From an uncultured Verrucomicrobiota bacterium (GTDB lineage Bacteria; Verrucomicrobiota; Verrucomicrobiia; Limisphaerales; UBA9464), in the NCBI GenBank assembly GCA_903854475.1, contig CAINWP010000214.1:1-42777 (forward strand): a stretch of DNA of 42,777 nt, read 5' to 3'. This document shows positions 1-8,209 of this stretch, piece after piece. The position numbers were made by a program, and so were the translations under genes. Every line of letters starts with the position of its first letter. The stretch's first letter is position 1. A model generated the notes under the pieces. That model saw nothing but the letters and a program-made list of their open reading frames with translations, was not told the DNA's origin and did not search any database.

Positions 1-7
1 CGCGTCC

Positions 8-205
8 GCAGACACGGAACACTACAGAAATCGGATCATCGCAGACATGGAACACCGCAGAGATCGGATCACTGCAGACACAGAACACCGCAGAAATCGG
101 ACCATCGCAGACACGGACCACTGCAGAAATCGGACCTTCGCAGACATGGACCACTGCAGAGATCGGCCCGCCGCAGACCGGACCGCTCGGAGATCGGTCC
201 CTACC
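8..205. repeat. 33-bp tandem repeat array, six units
   Basis: Six head-to-tail units start at 8, 41, 74, 107, 140 and 173. Each begins GCAGAC and has an internal AGATCGG or AAATCGG; units 1 to 5 are exactly 33 bp. They differ from each other at several positions, so the array is not freshly amplified. There is no spacer between units, which separates it from a CRISPR. The sixth unit is the most divergent and merges into a sequence found again at 16896-16921. The array sits upstream of guaA and continues to the window edge, so it may be longer. No gene is supported in it, although short reading frames run through because 33 is a multiple of three. Confidence 0.9.
180..205. repeat. Dispersed 26-bp repeat, copy 1
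   Basis: This 26-bp stretch is identical to 16896-16921. It carries an imperfect palindrome in which GGACCG and CGGTCC flank CTCGGAG, so it can fold into a short hairpin. It is the end of the 33-bp tandem array and may be the seed from which that array grew. Confidence 0.85.
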
Positions 206-349
206 CAGGAAATCTTCGGGCGACATACGGGGGGCCATAACCAAGTGTCAGTGACGGTGTGAAAACCGATGAAACCTGCCGGTTTAAAAACCACTGAAAA
301 TAGCGAGGAACCGCTTGAAGCTCCCGCGCTTCAGCAGTCACCGTTGCTT
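206..349. other. guaA upstream region, no gene seen
   Basis: No separate gene is supported here. A possible upstream in-frame start for guaA lies at 269. It sits inside a 6-bp hairpin formed by AAACCG (263-268) and CGGTTT (280-285). I see no guanine or xanthine riboswitch fold and no Shine-Dalgarno sequence before either start. Confidence 0.5.
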
Positions 350-1888
350 ATGGAGCAGATCGTCATCCTCGATTTCGGATCCCAGTATACTCAGGTTATC
401 GCACGCAGGGTCCGTGAACTGAACGTTTACTCGACCATTCTGCGCTTTGACACCCCGGCCCCGGAAATCCAGAAACTCGGCGTCAAAGGCATCATCCTCT
501 CCGGCGGCCCCTCGTCGGTCTACGCGCCGAAGGCTCCTCTGCCCGATCCGGCGATCTTTGACTTGGGAGTACCGGTGCTCGGAATTTGCTATGGCGTCCA
601 GTTGATGGGGCATTTCTTAGGCGGAAAAGTTGAGAAAGGCACGAAGCGGGAATACGGCAAAGGAACCCTCACCATCACGCGGAAGGACTGCCCGTTATTC
701 CGGAAACTGCCCAAGAGCCTCCAAGTTTGGAATTCCCATGGCGACAAGCTGACCCGCCTTCCGAAGGGTTTCACGTCGGTGGCCACTACCGACAATTCTG
801 AATACGCCGCCATCGAGAACACGGAGAAATCTTACTTCGGCATCCAGTTTCACCCCGAGGTTGTTCATTCGCCCCGGGGCAAAGAAATCTTGTCCAATTA
901 CGTGCGCGGCGTTTGCGGCTGCCGCCCTAACTGGACCATGCAGAATTATGTGGAACTGGCCTGCGAAGAAATTCGGGCGAAGGTCGGTAAAGAGAAGGTT
1001 ATTCTCGGACTCAGTGGTGGTGTGGATTCCAGCGTCGCAGCCGCGTTGATCCACAAAGCCATCGGCGATCAACTGACCTGCATCTTCGTCAACAACGGCC
1101 TTCTCCGCCACCGAGAGGCCGAGGTGGTTCAGGAAGTCTTCGGACGCAATTTCAACCTCAAGCTCCAGTACGAGAACGCCACCGCGTTGTTCCTGCGTAA
1201 GCTCAAGGGCGTCACAGATCCGGAGCAAAAACGAAAGGTCATCGGCAAGACATTCATCGATGTCTTCCAGACGGCCACCCGTCGAGCTGGAAAGGCTAAG
1301 TTCCTCGCGCAAGGCACCCTCTATCCGGACGTCATCGAGTCGGTCCCCATCGACGGAAACCCGGCCCACATGATTAAGAGTCACCACAACGTGGGCGGCC
1401 TCCCTGAGGGCATGAAGTTCCAATTGCTTGAACCACTTCGTAACCTCTTCAAGGATGAGGTCCGCCAATTGGGCCTCGAGTTAGGTCTACCTAAGGAAAT
1501 CGTGCATCGACAGCCCTTTCCTGGTCCGGGATTGGCCGTGCGCTGCCTCGGTGAACTGACCCCGGACAAGTTGGAAATCACTCGCAATGCAGACCGGATC
1601 GTCGTCGAAGAAATGAAGGCGGCCGATTGGTACTACAAAACCTGGCAATCCTTCGCCGTGCTGCTGCCGGTGCGCAGCGTCGGTGTCCAAGGTGATGAAC
1701 GAACGTACGCCTACACCATCGCTCTGCGGATTGTGGAATCGCAGGACGGCATGACCGCCGACTGGGTGAAGGTTCCCTACGAACTCCTCGAACGCATCAG
1801 CACCCGTATCACTAACGAGGTCAGCGGGGTGAACCGAGTGGTGCTCGACATCACCAGCAAACCGCCAGGTACGATCGAGTGGGAGTGA
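350..1888 (+). CDS. guaA: GMP synthase (glutamine-hydrolysing)
   Basis: GuaA converts XMP to GMP with glutamine and ATP, the last step of guanine nucleotide synthesis in the cytoplasm. The protein is 512 residues, close to the usual ~520. The N-terminal class I glutamine amidotransferase domain starts with [10 protein letters not shown], has its nucleophile in [11 protein letters not shown] (Cys near residue 80) and its His/Glu pair in FHPEVVHS. The ATP pyrophosphatase P-loop is [13 protein letters not shown], followed by the C-terminal dimerisation domain ending in [10 protein letters not shown] chose the ATG at 350 because the family begins only a few residues before the ILDFGSQ motif. An in-frame ATG at 269 would add 27 unconserved residues. 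Neither has a clear ribosome binding site. It stands alone, converging on the motility block. Confidence 0.97.
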   Translation: MEQIVILDFGSQYTQVIARRVRELNVYSTILRFDTPAPEIQKLGVKGIILSGGPSSVYAPKAPLPDPAIFDLGVPVLGICYGVQLMGHFLGGKVEKGTKREYGKGTLTITRKDCPLFRKLPKSLQVWNSHGDKLTRLPKGFTSVATTDNSEYAAIENTEKSYFGIQFHPEVVHSPRGKEILSNYVRGVCGCRPNWTMQNYVELACEEIRAKVGKEKVILGLSGGVDSSVAAALIHKAIGDQLTCIFVNNGLLRHREAEVVQEVFGRNFNLKLQYENATALFLRKLKGVTDPEQKRKVIGKTFIDVFQTATRRAGKAKFLAQGTLYPDVIESVPIDGNPAHMIKSHHNVGGLPEGMKFQLLEPLRNLFKDEVRQLGLELGLPKEIVHRQPFPGPGLAVRCLGELTPDKLEITRNADRIVVEEMKAADWYYKTWQSFAVLLPVRSVGVQGDERTYAYTIALRIVESQDGMTADWVKVPYELLERISTRITNEVSGVNRVVLDITSKPPGTIEWE

Positions 1889-1916
1889 TCGACAGACCGT
1901 GGAGTCGGCACCCGCG

Positions 1917-1939
1917 GCACTGCTGTGCCATGACAGTGC
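1917..1939. terminator. Possible terminator after guaA
   Basis: GCACTG (1917-1922) pairs perfectly with CAGTGC (1934-1939), followed by AAAAAGAGTTTT. An overlapping alternative hairpin is GGCAC-TGCT-GTGCC (1916-1929). It lies between the convergent guaA and the small minus-strand gene, where a terminator would be expected. The missing clean T-run keeps confidence low. Confidence 0.35.
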
Positions 1940-1952
1940 AAAAAGAGTTTTG

Positions 1953-2297
1953 TTACGCTCCGGTTATCGCGTAGCCGCATTCCAGTGTAATAATTTCGCC
2001 GCAACCGCATTGAATCTCAATGTGGGTAATCCGATCACCATCCCGGATCAACCGCGTGACCGCAGTAGAGATTCTCGGGGCGGACTCCGCCGCCACCGCG
2101 TGAGTCGAACCGACCGCGGGCCCTTGGTTCAGGTGAGATGCATGGGCCCCAACGCTCGTCGTCGGCCGAGTGTTGTCGCCGGACACACCGATCGGCTGAA
2201 ACCGGCTTTTGAGGTTTCGTTGGCCCGTCGCTTTTGCCGATGAATTGTTTGCGGAAGCGTTGGCTCCAGTGGTCAGTGGTTTGAAATTGGAGGACAT
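1953..2297 (-). CDS. Small Cys-containing protein at end of motility block
   Basis: I do not recognise this gene; it encodes about 114 residues of unknown function. The N-terminal two thirds are rich in Ser, Asn, Thr and Ala and look disordered. The C-terminal part (ITHIEIQCGCGEIITLEC) has three cysteines as CGC and C in a predicted beta hairpin, which could bind a metal or form a small ribbon. It begins 19 bp after the motB stop on the same strand, so it is probably co-transcribed with motA and motB. The reading frame stays open upstream into motB (possible Met codons at 2333 and 2336), so the start is uncertain. There is no Shine-Dalgarno sequence. Confidence 0.6.
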   Translation of the reverse strand: MSSNFKPLTTGANASANNSSAKATGQRNLKSRFQPIGVSGDNTRPTTSVGAHASHLNQGPAVGSTHAVAAESAPRISTAVTRLIRDGDRITHIEIQCGCGEIITLECGYAITGA

Positions 2298-2316
2298 GGA
2301 GAGCGGAGGAGAAACC

Positions 2317-3048
2317 TCAAAACTTATACACATCATCGTTGGCCCGGAGGATGAGCGCCACACGGCGATTGCGTTCGTCGTTAGGAGGAACACCTTCGAT
2401 GGGGGCAGTATCGGCGTACCCGGAGACCCTCCGGAACTGGGAGGAACGCACGGAGTGTTCCATCAGGAGTTTGCGGGTGCTATGAGCGCGTTGCGTGGAA
2501 AGGTCCCAGGCGTCTGGCTCTCCGTCCTTGGGTTTGTAGTCAGCCTCGGTGTGGCCTTCAACTTCTAGGGTGAAATGATTGGTAAATCGGGTGATCTGCC
2601 AGGCCATCGTGGTAAATATCCATCGGCCATATTCCGAAAGCTCCGGCGAACCTGGGGCGAACAGGGGCTTTTGATGCCGGTCGAACATCGTCATGCGAAT
2701 GCCATCAGAAAGCAGTTCCATGCGCAGCGACTGATCCTCAGGCATTTCGGGGTTGGTCGCCAAGGTCTTGAGCATGTCCTGGCTAATACGACGGAGAATT
2801 CCCAGCTCGATCGGCGCATTGGCCTCGAAATTTCCCTTGGAGTAGGTTTTGTCGTTTTCTTTGTTGGAATTGAAAATACCCGTCGAACGTTTTTCTGTGG
2901 CCGCAAAGGGATTTCGGAAAGTCCGGGAAACGGCGTCCTTTACCTTCGAGTCTTGAGACACCAGCCACAGAACCAGAAATAGCGCCATCATAGCGGTGAT
3001 GAAGTCCGCGTAAGCGACCTTCCATGCTCCTCCTCCTCCTCCAGCCAT
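2317..3048 (-). CDS. motB: Flagellar motor stator protein MotB
   Basis: MotB anchors the stator to peptidoglycan and, with MotA, forms the ion channel that drives flagellar rotation. The protein has 243 residues, shorter than the ~300 of enteric MotB. Near the N-terminus is the single transmembrane segment with the essential ion-binding aspartate (YADFITAMMALFLVLWLVS, Asp in YAD). The C-terminal OmpA-like peptidoglycan-binding domain is visible as LEVEGHTEADY and later DERNRRVALIL. It opens with MAGGGGGAWKVAYAD, a typical MotB start. It lies 31 bp downstream of motA on the same strand, an ordinary stator operon. The Asp with a Met-rich helix resembles proton-driven rather than sodium-driven types, which is inference. 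Confidence 0.96.
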   Translation of the reverse strand: MAGGGGGAWKVAYADFITAMMALFLVLWLVSQDSKVKDAVSRTFRNPFAATEKRSTGIFNSNKENDKTYSKGNFEANAPIELGILRRISQDMLKTLATNPEMPEDQSLRMELLSDGIRMTMFDRHQKPLFAPGSPELSEYGRWIFTTMAWQITRFTNHFTLEVEGHTEADYKPKDGEPDAWDLSTQRAHSTRKLLMEHSVRSSQFRRVSGYADTAPIEGVPPNDERNRRVALILRANDDVYKF

Positions 3049-3079
3049 GATTTGTACGGGTTTGGTGTTAGTGTTTAGA

Positions 3080-3937
3080 TTATTTGCTAGCGGCCTTAAG
3101 CATCGCCTCTAACTCTTCGGCACTCGGCTTCACATCCCCAGGCAGGCCGCGTCGCGCCATCTCCAAGGCCATCATGGGAGCAGTACCGGTGGCGAAGCTC
3201 GAAACGGCCTTGGCCAAAGTCCGATAGTAGCCGATCTCGGCGTCTCCATTGAAGACCATGGCTGCCGCCAGCGGGGCAAGGAACCCGTAAGAGACTAGAA
3301 TCCCCAAGAAAGTTCCGACCAGCGCCGCAGCCACGTGGTGACCAATCTCCTCAACCGGTCCATTGATAGCTCCCATGGTGATGACGATACCAAGCACCGC
3401 CGCCACGATCCCAAATCCAGGCATGGCGTCCGAGGTCCTGGAGAGCACATCGATGGGCTTGTGATGCTCCTTCTCCATGGCGCTAATCTCCGTTTCCATG
3501 AGGAGGCCGATATGATCCGGTTTCACCTTGCCGTCGATGAGAGGTCTCAGAGCTCCGGTCAGCAAAGCGATCGCATGATGGTCGTTCGAGAATGAGGTAT
3601 ACTTGGTGAAAATACTGCTGGTCGAAGGTTCTCCAATGTGAGGCTCCAAGGACACCATGCCATTGCGGCGCCCCAGCATGAACATCTCATAGAGCGCCTT
3701 GAACATGTCTTCGTAGGCCGCCTTATTGTATGGGGAACCTTTGATGCAACCGACGATCTGGGCGATGAGGTCTTTGTGAACCTTCATGGGTGCCATAGTG
3801 ATCATCGATCCGAAGGCCGAGCCAAGAATGATGATAAACTCGGACCACTGAAGAAGAACCGCCGGATGACCGCCCGCGATCATGAAGCCGCCCATGACAG
3901 AAACCATGACAATGACCGAACCTATGATTACGAGCAT
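3080..3937 (-). CDS. motA: Flagellar motor stator protein MotA
   Basis: MotA is the membrane subunit of the flagellar stator that transmits ion flow to the rotor. The 285 residues match the family length. Two N-terminal membrane segments (residues about 1-20 and 28-48, LLQWSEFIIILGSAFGS) are followed by a large cytoplasmic loop with the charged rotor-contact region. Two C-terminal membrane segments follow (FGIVAAVLGIVITMG and VAAALVGTFLGILVSYGFLAP). The conserved PGFGIVAAVLGI and GTFLGIL stretches are diagnostic. It lies between the sigma factor gene and motB, all on the minus strand. No Shine-Dalgarno sequence precedes the ATG. Confidence 0.97.
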   Translation of the reverse strand: MLVIIGSVIVMVSVMGGFMIAGGHPAVLLQWSEFIIILGSAFGSMITMAPMKVHKDLIAQIVGCIKGSPYNKAAYEDMFKALYEMFMLGRRNGMVSLEPHIGEPSTSSIFTKYTSFSNDHHAIALLTGALRPLIDGKVKPDHIGLLMETEISAMEKEHHKPIDVLSRTSDAMPGFGIVAAVLGIVITMGAINGPVEEIGHHVAAALVGTFLGILVSYGFLAPLAAAMVFNGDAEIGYYRTLAKAVSSFATGTAPMMALEMARRGLPGDVKPSAEELEAMLKAASK

Positions 3938-3994
3938 GTTTGAGAGGAATGAGTCTGAGGTATGTTCGACTTGGTGCCGATAGGAAGGCGGCTG

Positions 3995-4801
3995 TTATCG
4001 GTCATCGGCGACCATCCGCTGCATATAACCCCGAAGCGCAAGAATGGCTTGGGAGTGAATCTGGCAAATCCGGGACTCGGTAAGCCCAAAAACCTCGGCA
4101 ATCTCGCGCAAGCGAAGGTCTTCAAAATAGTAGAGCGCCAGCACCTTCCGCTGCATCTCGGGCAAGGTGGAAAGCCGCCTCTCGATCAGACGAGCCATTT
4201 CATTGCGGACAGTCGAATCCACCGGATCGAGCATCGTCTCGTCCGAGATGGTCTCATGTTGAGGCGTTTCGCCGCCGTCTTCATTTCCGCTGACGGCATC
4301 CAAACACACAAAGGTGGCCGGCCGGATCTGATTCATCAGATCGTCGTAATCATTCATGGACAGGCCCAGCGCCGCGGCGATTTCAACATCGGTCGGAGGC
4401 TGCCCCTTGGACTGCTCGATTTGTTGGATAACAGCCTGAACCTTCCGCGCCTTGTCATGAACGGACCTAGGCACCCAATCGAGGCGGCGTAATTCGTCAA
4501 AGATGGATCCACGGATGCGGACCCGTGCGTAGGACTCGAAGCTGGATCCGGCCATGGGGTCATAGTTACGAACTGCATTTAGGAGCCCCACCAAACCGGC
4601 GCTGTAAAGATCGTCCAGATCGACATGAGATGGCAGACTCAACGCCAATCGACCTACGACATTCTTGACGAATGGAAGGTATTGTTCGATGAGCTCCGCT
4701 TCCTTGGGTGTCCCGGGCCGGATCTTTTTATACTGGGAGAACTGAGATGGGGTCTTACGCAATGGCACGGCGTCTTCCGTGGTGGGAGAGGATGCAGGCA
4801 T
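3995..4801 (-). CDS. fliA: RNA polymerase sigma factor, FliA/WhiG type
   Basis: This is an alternative sigma-70 family factor of the FliA/WhiG group, which in motile bacteria directs late flagellar and stator genes. Its 268 residues include region 2 (YLPFVKNVVGRLA, then DLDDLYSAGLVGLLNAV and SFESYARVRIRGSIFDELR), region 3 (the stretch after WVPRSVHDKARKV) and region 4 with a helix-turn-helix (ALYYFEDLRLREIAEVFGL, TESRICQIHSQAI). The SAGLVGLL and RGSI-DELR motifs are typical of FliA rather than RpoD. It is sandwiched between a small membrane protein (16-bp gap) and motA, which supports a motility role. The start is the ATG at 4801. I see no convincing FliA-type promoter in front of motA. Confidence 0.93.
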   Translation of the reverse strand: MPASSPTTEDAVPLRKTPSQFSQYKKIRPGTPKEAELIEQYLPFVKNVVGRLALSLPSHVDLDDLYSAGLVGLLNAVRNYDPMAGSSFESYARVRIRGSIFDELRRLDWVPRSVHDKARKVQAVIQQIEQSKGQPPTDVEIAAALGLSMNDYDDLMNQIRPATFVCLDAVSGNEDGGETPQHETISDETMLDPVDSTVRNEMARLIERRLSTLPEMQRKVLALYYFEDLRLREIAEVFGLTESRICQIHSQAILALRGYMQRMVADDR

Positions 4802-4817
4802 AGGATTTGGCTAGTAC

Positions 4818-5069
4818 TTAATTGGACACTCGATCGACTTCTCCAGGGAGCTTGCTCATGGCCTCTGTGACCTGGCTGATCTGTTGCATCTGGGCTTCAT
4901 GAAGGGATCTCCTCCAGACGCCCCACCACCAACGCATCAACATGCCGAGCACGCCGGCCGAAACCGCCGCGCGCCAAAAAACCTCAGATCCTCCAGCGCC
5001 CTGGGACAGGCCTGAAAACCCGCCAATAGCAAAGCCACCTAAGGCACCTGTGATCATAAACTTTCGCAT
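4818..5069 (-). CDS. Small membrane protein in the motility block
   Basis: This 83-residue protein has no family I recognise. It begins MRKFMITGALGGFAIGGFSG, a Gly-rich hydrophobic segment. A second hydrophobic stretch follows (VFWRAAVSAGVLGMLMRWWWG), then a polar tail rich in Gln, Glu and Ser that could be helical. It is probably a two-span inner membrane protein. Its position between flhF and the fliA-type gene, with short gaps on both sides and the same strand, suggests a role in flagellar assembly or regulation; this is inference from context only. Confidence 0.7.
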   Translation of the reverse strand: MRKFMITGALGGFAIGGFSGLSQGAGGSEVFWRAAVSAGVLGMLMRWWWGVWRRSLHEAQMQQISQVTEAMSKLPGEVDRVSN

Positions 5070-5148
5070 AAAACAACGCCGCTACACCCCTTTAAGCAAA
5101 CCGAGTGCCATGAGCATCCAGGTACTTTTTTTGTTTTTACCCACCCAA

Positions 5149-6333
5149 TTACCGGTTGAATTGACGATTCAGGACCCTCGTTGGATCTGCCCGGTGAAAC
5201 ATGCCGGGAATATTCTGCCCAATCCCCATCCAACTCAGGGGGCAATTTGTGCCCATGATGCCATTCCAGAGTTTACCCCAGCGAGGTTCCTCATCGAGAT
5301 GTGTAGCCATCCAGTCGTCCGGTTGGAGCGGTGCAAAACCCCGGATCTGAGCCATCAGCAAGGGGGATTCGTAGGCAGCATTGAGCACTAGGTGAACCTG
5401 TGCGGGACGCATTTCCTTCAACTGTTCTTGAAGCTGATTCATTGAGGATCGATCGGTGTGGGAAATGCCGGGAAGATCGATAAAGACAATTTCAGCGACG
5501 GATCGCCAATCCGGGGTCAGGCATCGCTGGACCGGCACTCCCAACACTTCCGCATGCACACTCAGGAATTCGCCGGTGTTGGCCGTCCCGCCATCGAGCC
5601 GGAAAACCGCTACAGAACGCCCCTGGACCAAAACCAACTGAGCCAACCACTTGCAAAGCGCCGTCGTCTTTCCGGAACCTGCCGGACCGATGAGGACATG
5701 GGTTTCAGGGGTGCCGCTGGTTGACAGGGATGGAGGAACCAACCACTCCCCTTTCAACACCTTAGAGGCGAGAGCCAACCGCTCGCCCAGGGCCTCTGGA
5801 GCGGCCTCGCCATAGTCTTGGCACAACCGTTCCACTACTCGGAGGACATGGCGTGGCTGAAGTCCGGTCGCCTCCAGAATGGGGCCGAGCTGCCAGTCGC
5901 CGGGATAGGAAACCGCCTTGGTGGCAAACGGTTCGATAAGAACGGATTCTGCCGCCAATTCTGTGAAGCTACCCAGATCCGCCACCGCCGATTCACGCCC
6001 CTGGCCCGAATCGCGGTGTCTGAGTACTTCAGCGCGTATCTCGGACATCTCCCGACGCAAATCCGCCAACGGATCCGCAGCATCTGACAGCGGTGCGATC
6101 TTCTGAACCGGAGCACTAATGTCGGTAAAATTTAAAGCCGACTCGATGACCTCCTGAGCCGGCTTGGGCATCACCGCAGCCAGGACCTCCAGCTTGGGTT
6201 TCTTCCACAACTTCGACACGCCTTCGGCGGGAAGTTTACGGACATTGAGCACAACCGCGTCGGGGCCCAATTTGTTCCGGATGAGGCCGACCGCCTCGGT
6301 TGCTGATTCGACAATGAAGGTATGAACCAGCAT
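5149..6333 (-). CDS. flhF: Flagellar biosynthesis GTPase FlhF-like protein
   Basis: FlhF is an SRP-family GTPase that controls where and how many flagella form. This 394-residue protein starts with the FlhF N-terminal pattern (HTFIVESATEAVGLIRNKLGPDAVVLN) and has a long linker and a C-terminal NG domain with the P-loop GPAGSGKTT (near residue 215). The other G motifs are weaker than usual. The DTYR region reads FRLDGG, the DTAGR motif reads DLPGI, and TKLDE reads THLDE. The end LSWMGIGQNIPG matches the family LSY-TGQ-VP stretch. GTP hydrolysis may be altered. It heads the motility block; flhA, its usual neighbour, is not in the window. A 7-bp inverted repeat ends 4 bp before the start codon. 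Confidence 0.88.
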   Translation of the reverse strand: MLVHTFIVESATEAVGLIRNKLGPDAVVLNVRKLPAEGVSKLWKKPKLEVLAAVMPKPAQEVIESALNFTDISAPVQKIAPLSDAADPLADLRREMSEIRAEVLRHRDSGQGRESAVADLGSFTELAAESVLIEPFATKAVSYPGDWQLGPILEATGLQPRHVLRVVERLCQDYGEAAPEALGERLALASKVLKGEWLVPPSLSTSGTPETHVLIGPAGSGKTTALCKWLAQLVLVQGRSVAVFRLDGGTANTGEFLSVHAEVLGVPVQRCLTPDWRSVAEIVFIDLPGISHTDRSSMNQLQEQLKEMRPAQVHLVLNAAYESPLLMAQIRGFAPLQPDDWMATHLDEEPRWGKLWNGIMGTNCPLSWMGIGQNIPGMFHRADPTRVLNRQFNR

Positions 6334-6337
6334 GAAT

Positions 6338-6360
6338 GGAACGTCGGGTAAACACGTTCC
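6338..6360. promoter_or_regulatory. Inverted repeat next to the flhF start
   Basis: GGAACGT (6338-6344) and ACGTTCC (6354-6360) form a perfect 7-bp inverted repeat with a 9-bp loop. On the minus strand it ends 4 bp before the flhF ATG. It could be an operator in the divergent flhF / CPXCG gene region, or an mRNA hairpin that limits flhF translation. No function is proven. Confidence 0.4.
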
Positions 6361-6457
6361 GTGCCGAACCGCTGAGAATAGCGCTAATGAATTTCCTTAA
6401 ACCTTCCTGAGACTGATACCCACTTGGCAGACACCCAGAGCCAGACCAAGGTTGGTG

Positions 6458-6634
6458 ATGCAGGAAAGTGAAGAAGTTCAGTGCCCGTACTGCGGTCAGG
6501 TCATGGAACTAGTCATCGACACAACCATCGCCCAACAGCGGTTCACCACCGATTGCGAGGTGTGCTGTCGCCCGTTTGAGGTCTTCGCGGAGTGCGAGCC
6601 CGGCGAGATTCTCAGCCTAGAGGTACAGGCATAA
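6458..6634 (+). CDS. CPXCG motif cysteine-rich protein
   Basis: This 58-residue protein belongs to the CPXCG cysteine-rich family of small, presumably zinc-binding proteins of unknown function. The family pattern is clear: VQCPYCGQ near the start, then a second cysteine pair in DCEVCCRPFEV, separated by about 30 residues. No membrane segment or signal peptide is present. I chose the ATG at 6458 because AAGG lies 6 bp upstream; TTG (6452) and GTG (6455) are in-frame alternatives. It is divergent from flhF. Context gives no clue to its partner. Confidence 0.88.
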   Translation: MQESEEVQCPYCGQVMELVIDTTIAQQRFTTDCEVCCRPFEVFAECEPGEILSLEVQA

Positions 6635-6646
6635 TTGCCGAACTAA

Positions 6647-6674
6647 AGCTGTCGCACGGGAGCTGTCGCACGGG
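6647..6674. repeat. 14-bp tandem duplication
   Basis: AGCTGTCGCACGGG occurs twice without a gap just downstream of the CPXCG gene stop. It is a simple local duplication in intergenic DNA. Confidence 0.85.
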
Positions 6675-6824
6675 AGTCCGAATCGTATTTAAAGACCCGC
6701 TCCCGAGCAGTTAACAGCCATCGCCACAGTGCTGCCTATCAGGGTCAATGAGGCGGGTTGGAGAGGTCGCCAAAGCCATCCCCGAACCCAAAGGCAGTCC
6801 TGCTATTTTGGCCTGTAGGCCCCG

Positions 6825-6849
6825 TGGGTCGGCCTGTGAATCCGACCCA
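6825..6849 (-). terminator. Hairpin downstream of cysteine desulfurase gene
   Basis: TGGGTCGG (6825-6832) pairs perfectly with CCGACCCA (6842-6849) over a 9-nt loop, 12 bp past the stop of the minus-strand desulfurase gene. The stem is strong but no T-run follows, so it may stabilise or terminate the transcript without being a classical terminator. Confidence 0.45.
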
Positions 6850-6861
6850 TTACGACTGGGT

Positions 6862-8106
6862 TCAACCCTCGCCCTGAACCGACATCTCCAACTCGTGCTT
6901 CCGACGGGCCGCCTCGATGTCATACGTATCGTTGTCGGGATGTTCCGGACTCAGCGGGGAAATCTCGCGCAGGCGATGGACGATGGGTGTCAGCTTCTCG
7001 ATGAGGTAATCCACATCTTCATCGGTGTTGTAGATGCCGAAACTGAAGCGCACCGATCCGCGGGCCCGCATCGGCGGGAGCCCCATGGCCATGAGCACGT
7101 GGGACGGGTCCAGCGAACCGGTGGTGCAGGCCGATCCGGAACTGGCGCAAATACCGGCCTGATCGAGCAGCAGCAACACTGCTTCGGCCTCGATAAAATC
7201 AAAGGCGATATTGGACGTATTGGGCAGGCGAAGGTTGCGATTACCATTGCGAACCGTGTTCGGGATCCGAGTCAGCACGTGATTCTCGAAGCGGTCTCGC
7301 AGGCCTCGAATGCGGGTGTTCTCGTCGTCGATGCTGGCCATCGCCAATTCGGCTGCCCGGCCAAAGGCCACGATATTGGCCACGCTCTCGGTGCCGCCAC
7401 GGCGACCGCGCTCCTGATGACCACCGATGACATAGGGCTGAAACTTGGTCCGGCGCTTCACGTAAAGCATTCCGATGCCTTTGGGGGCATGCAGCTTGTG
7501 GGCGCTCAGCGACAGGAAATCCACACCCAATTGGCGAACATCCAACTTGAGTTTGCCGGGCACCTGAACGGCATCGGTGTGGCAGAGAACTCCCTTGCTG
7601 CGGCACAAGGCGGCAATCTCCTCAATGGGAAACAGCACGCCCGTCTCGTTATTGGCCATCATGGCCGAAACAATGGCCGTATCCGGACGAATGGACCGCT
7701 CCAAGAGGTGCAAATCCAGCGAACCATCGCTTTCCACCGGCAAATAGGTCACCTCGAACCCACGCTTCTCGAGGTAGGCACCGAAATTCATGTTGGCGCT
7801 GTGCTCGACGGCGGTGGTCACCACATGCCGGTTCCCGCTCGTCACCAACGCACTGTGGATGGCCGAGTTGTTGGACTCGGTGCCGCAACTGGTGAATGTC
7901 ACTTCCTTCGGATCCGCGTTGATCAGTGCCGCAACCGTTTCCCGGGCTTTCTCGACATGCCCGTGGACTTGCGAACCAAAGGCGTAGGCGCTGGAAGGAT
8001 TGGCCCACAGCTCACTCAGAAACGGCATCATCGCTGTCACCACCTCGGGGGCGACGCGGGTCGTGGCGTTGTTGTCGAAATAGTAGACCTTCTTGGGTGA
8101 CATCAT
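6862..8106 (-). CDS. iscS: Cysteine desulfurase, NifS/IscS type
   Basis: This PLP enzyme converts cysteine to alanine and delivers sulfur as a persulfide for Fe-S cluster or thio-cofactor assembly. Its 414 residues contain YFDNNATT at the start, CGTESNNSAI, the PLP-binding lysine in SAHKLHAPKGIGM (Lys near 204), RGGTESV, and the active-site cysteine in SSGSACTTGSLDPSHVL (near 327). SACTTGSL-PSHVL is closest to the class I NifS/IscS pattern. A polar tail of about 30 residues follows the family core. No iscU or nifU is nearby, so whether it serves Fe-S assembly or tRNA thiolation is open. The start may be either of two adjacent ATG codons. Confidence 0.94.
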   Translation of the reverse strand: MMSPKKVYYFDNNATTRVAPEVVTAMMPFLSELWANPSSAYAFGSQVHGHVEKARETVAALINADPKEVTFTSCGTESNNSAIHSALVTSGNRHVVTTAVEHSANMNFGAYLEKRGFEVTYLPVESDGSLDLHLLERSIRPDTAIVSAMMANNETGVLFPIEEIAALCRSKGVLCHTDAVQVPGKLKLDVRQLGVDFLSLSAHKLHAPKGIGMLYVKRRTKFQPYVIGGHQERGRRGGTESVANIVAFGRAAELAMASIDDENTRIRGLRDRFENHVLTRIPNTVRNGNRNLRLPNTSNIAFDFIEAEAVLLLLDQAGICASSGSACTTGSLDPSHVLMAMGLPPMRARGSVRFSFGIYNTDEDVDYLIEKLTPIVHRLREISPLSPEHPDNDTYDIEAARRKHELEMSVQGEG

Positions 8107-8209
8107 GCTGAGGCCCGAGGCTGAACCGCCCGGACCGCTGTAAAACTAAATCGGCCAGCCTCGCGTGCAAGGTGGTATTTCAGACAAAATTCGTCGGATT
8201 CCATTCAGC

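Noticed and set aside
1-210. CRISPR array
   Set aside because: The 33-bp units are adjacent without unique spacers, and no cas genes are in the window.
206-349. Purine riboswitch before guaA
   Set aside because: Only a 6-bp hairpin is visible; the conserved three-way junction and loop sequences are absent.
3995-4015. FliA-type promoter before motA
   Set aside because: The ACCGATAA text on the minus strand is the end of the fliA-type reading frame, and no TAAA box lies 15 bp upstream.
6748-8100. Plus-strand 450-codon reading frame
   Set aside because: It is antisense to the cysteine desulfurase gene, which has all family motifs; the frame has no recognisable domain.
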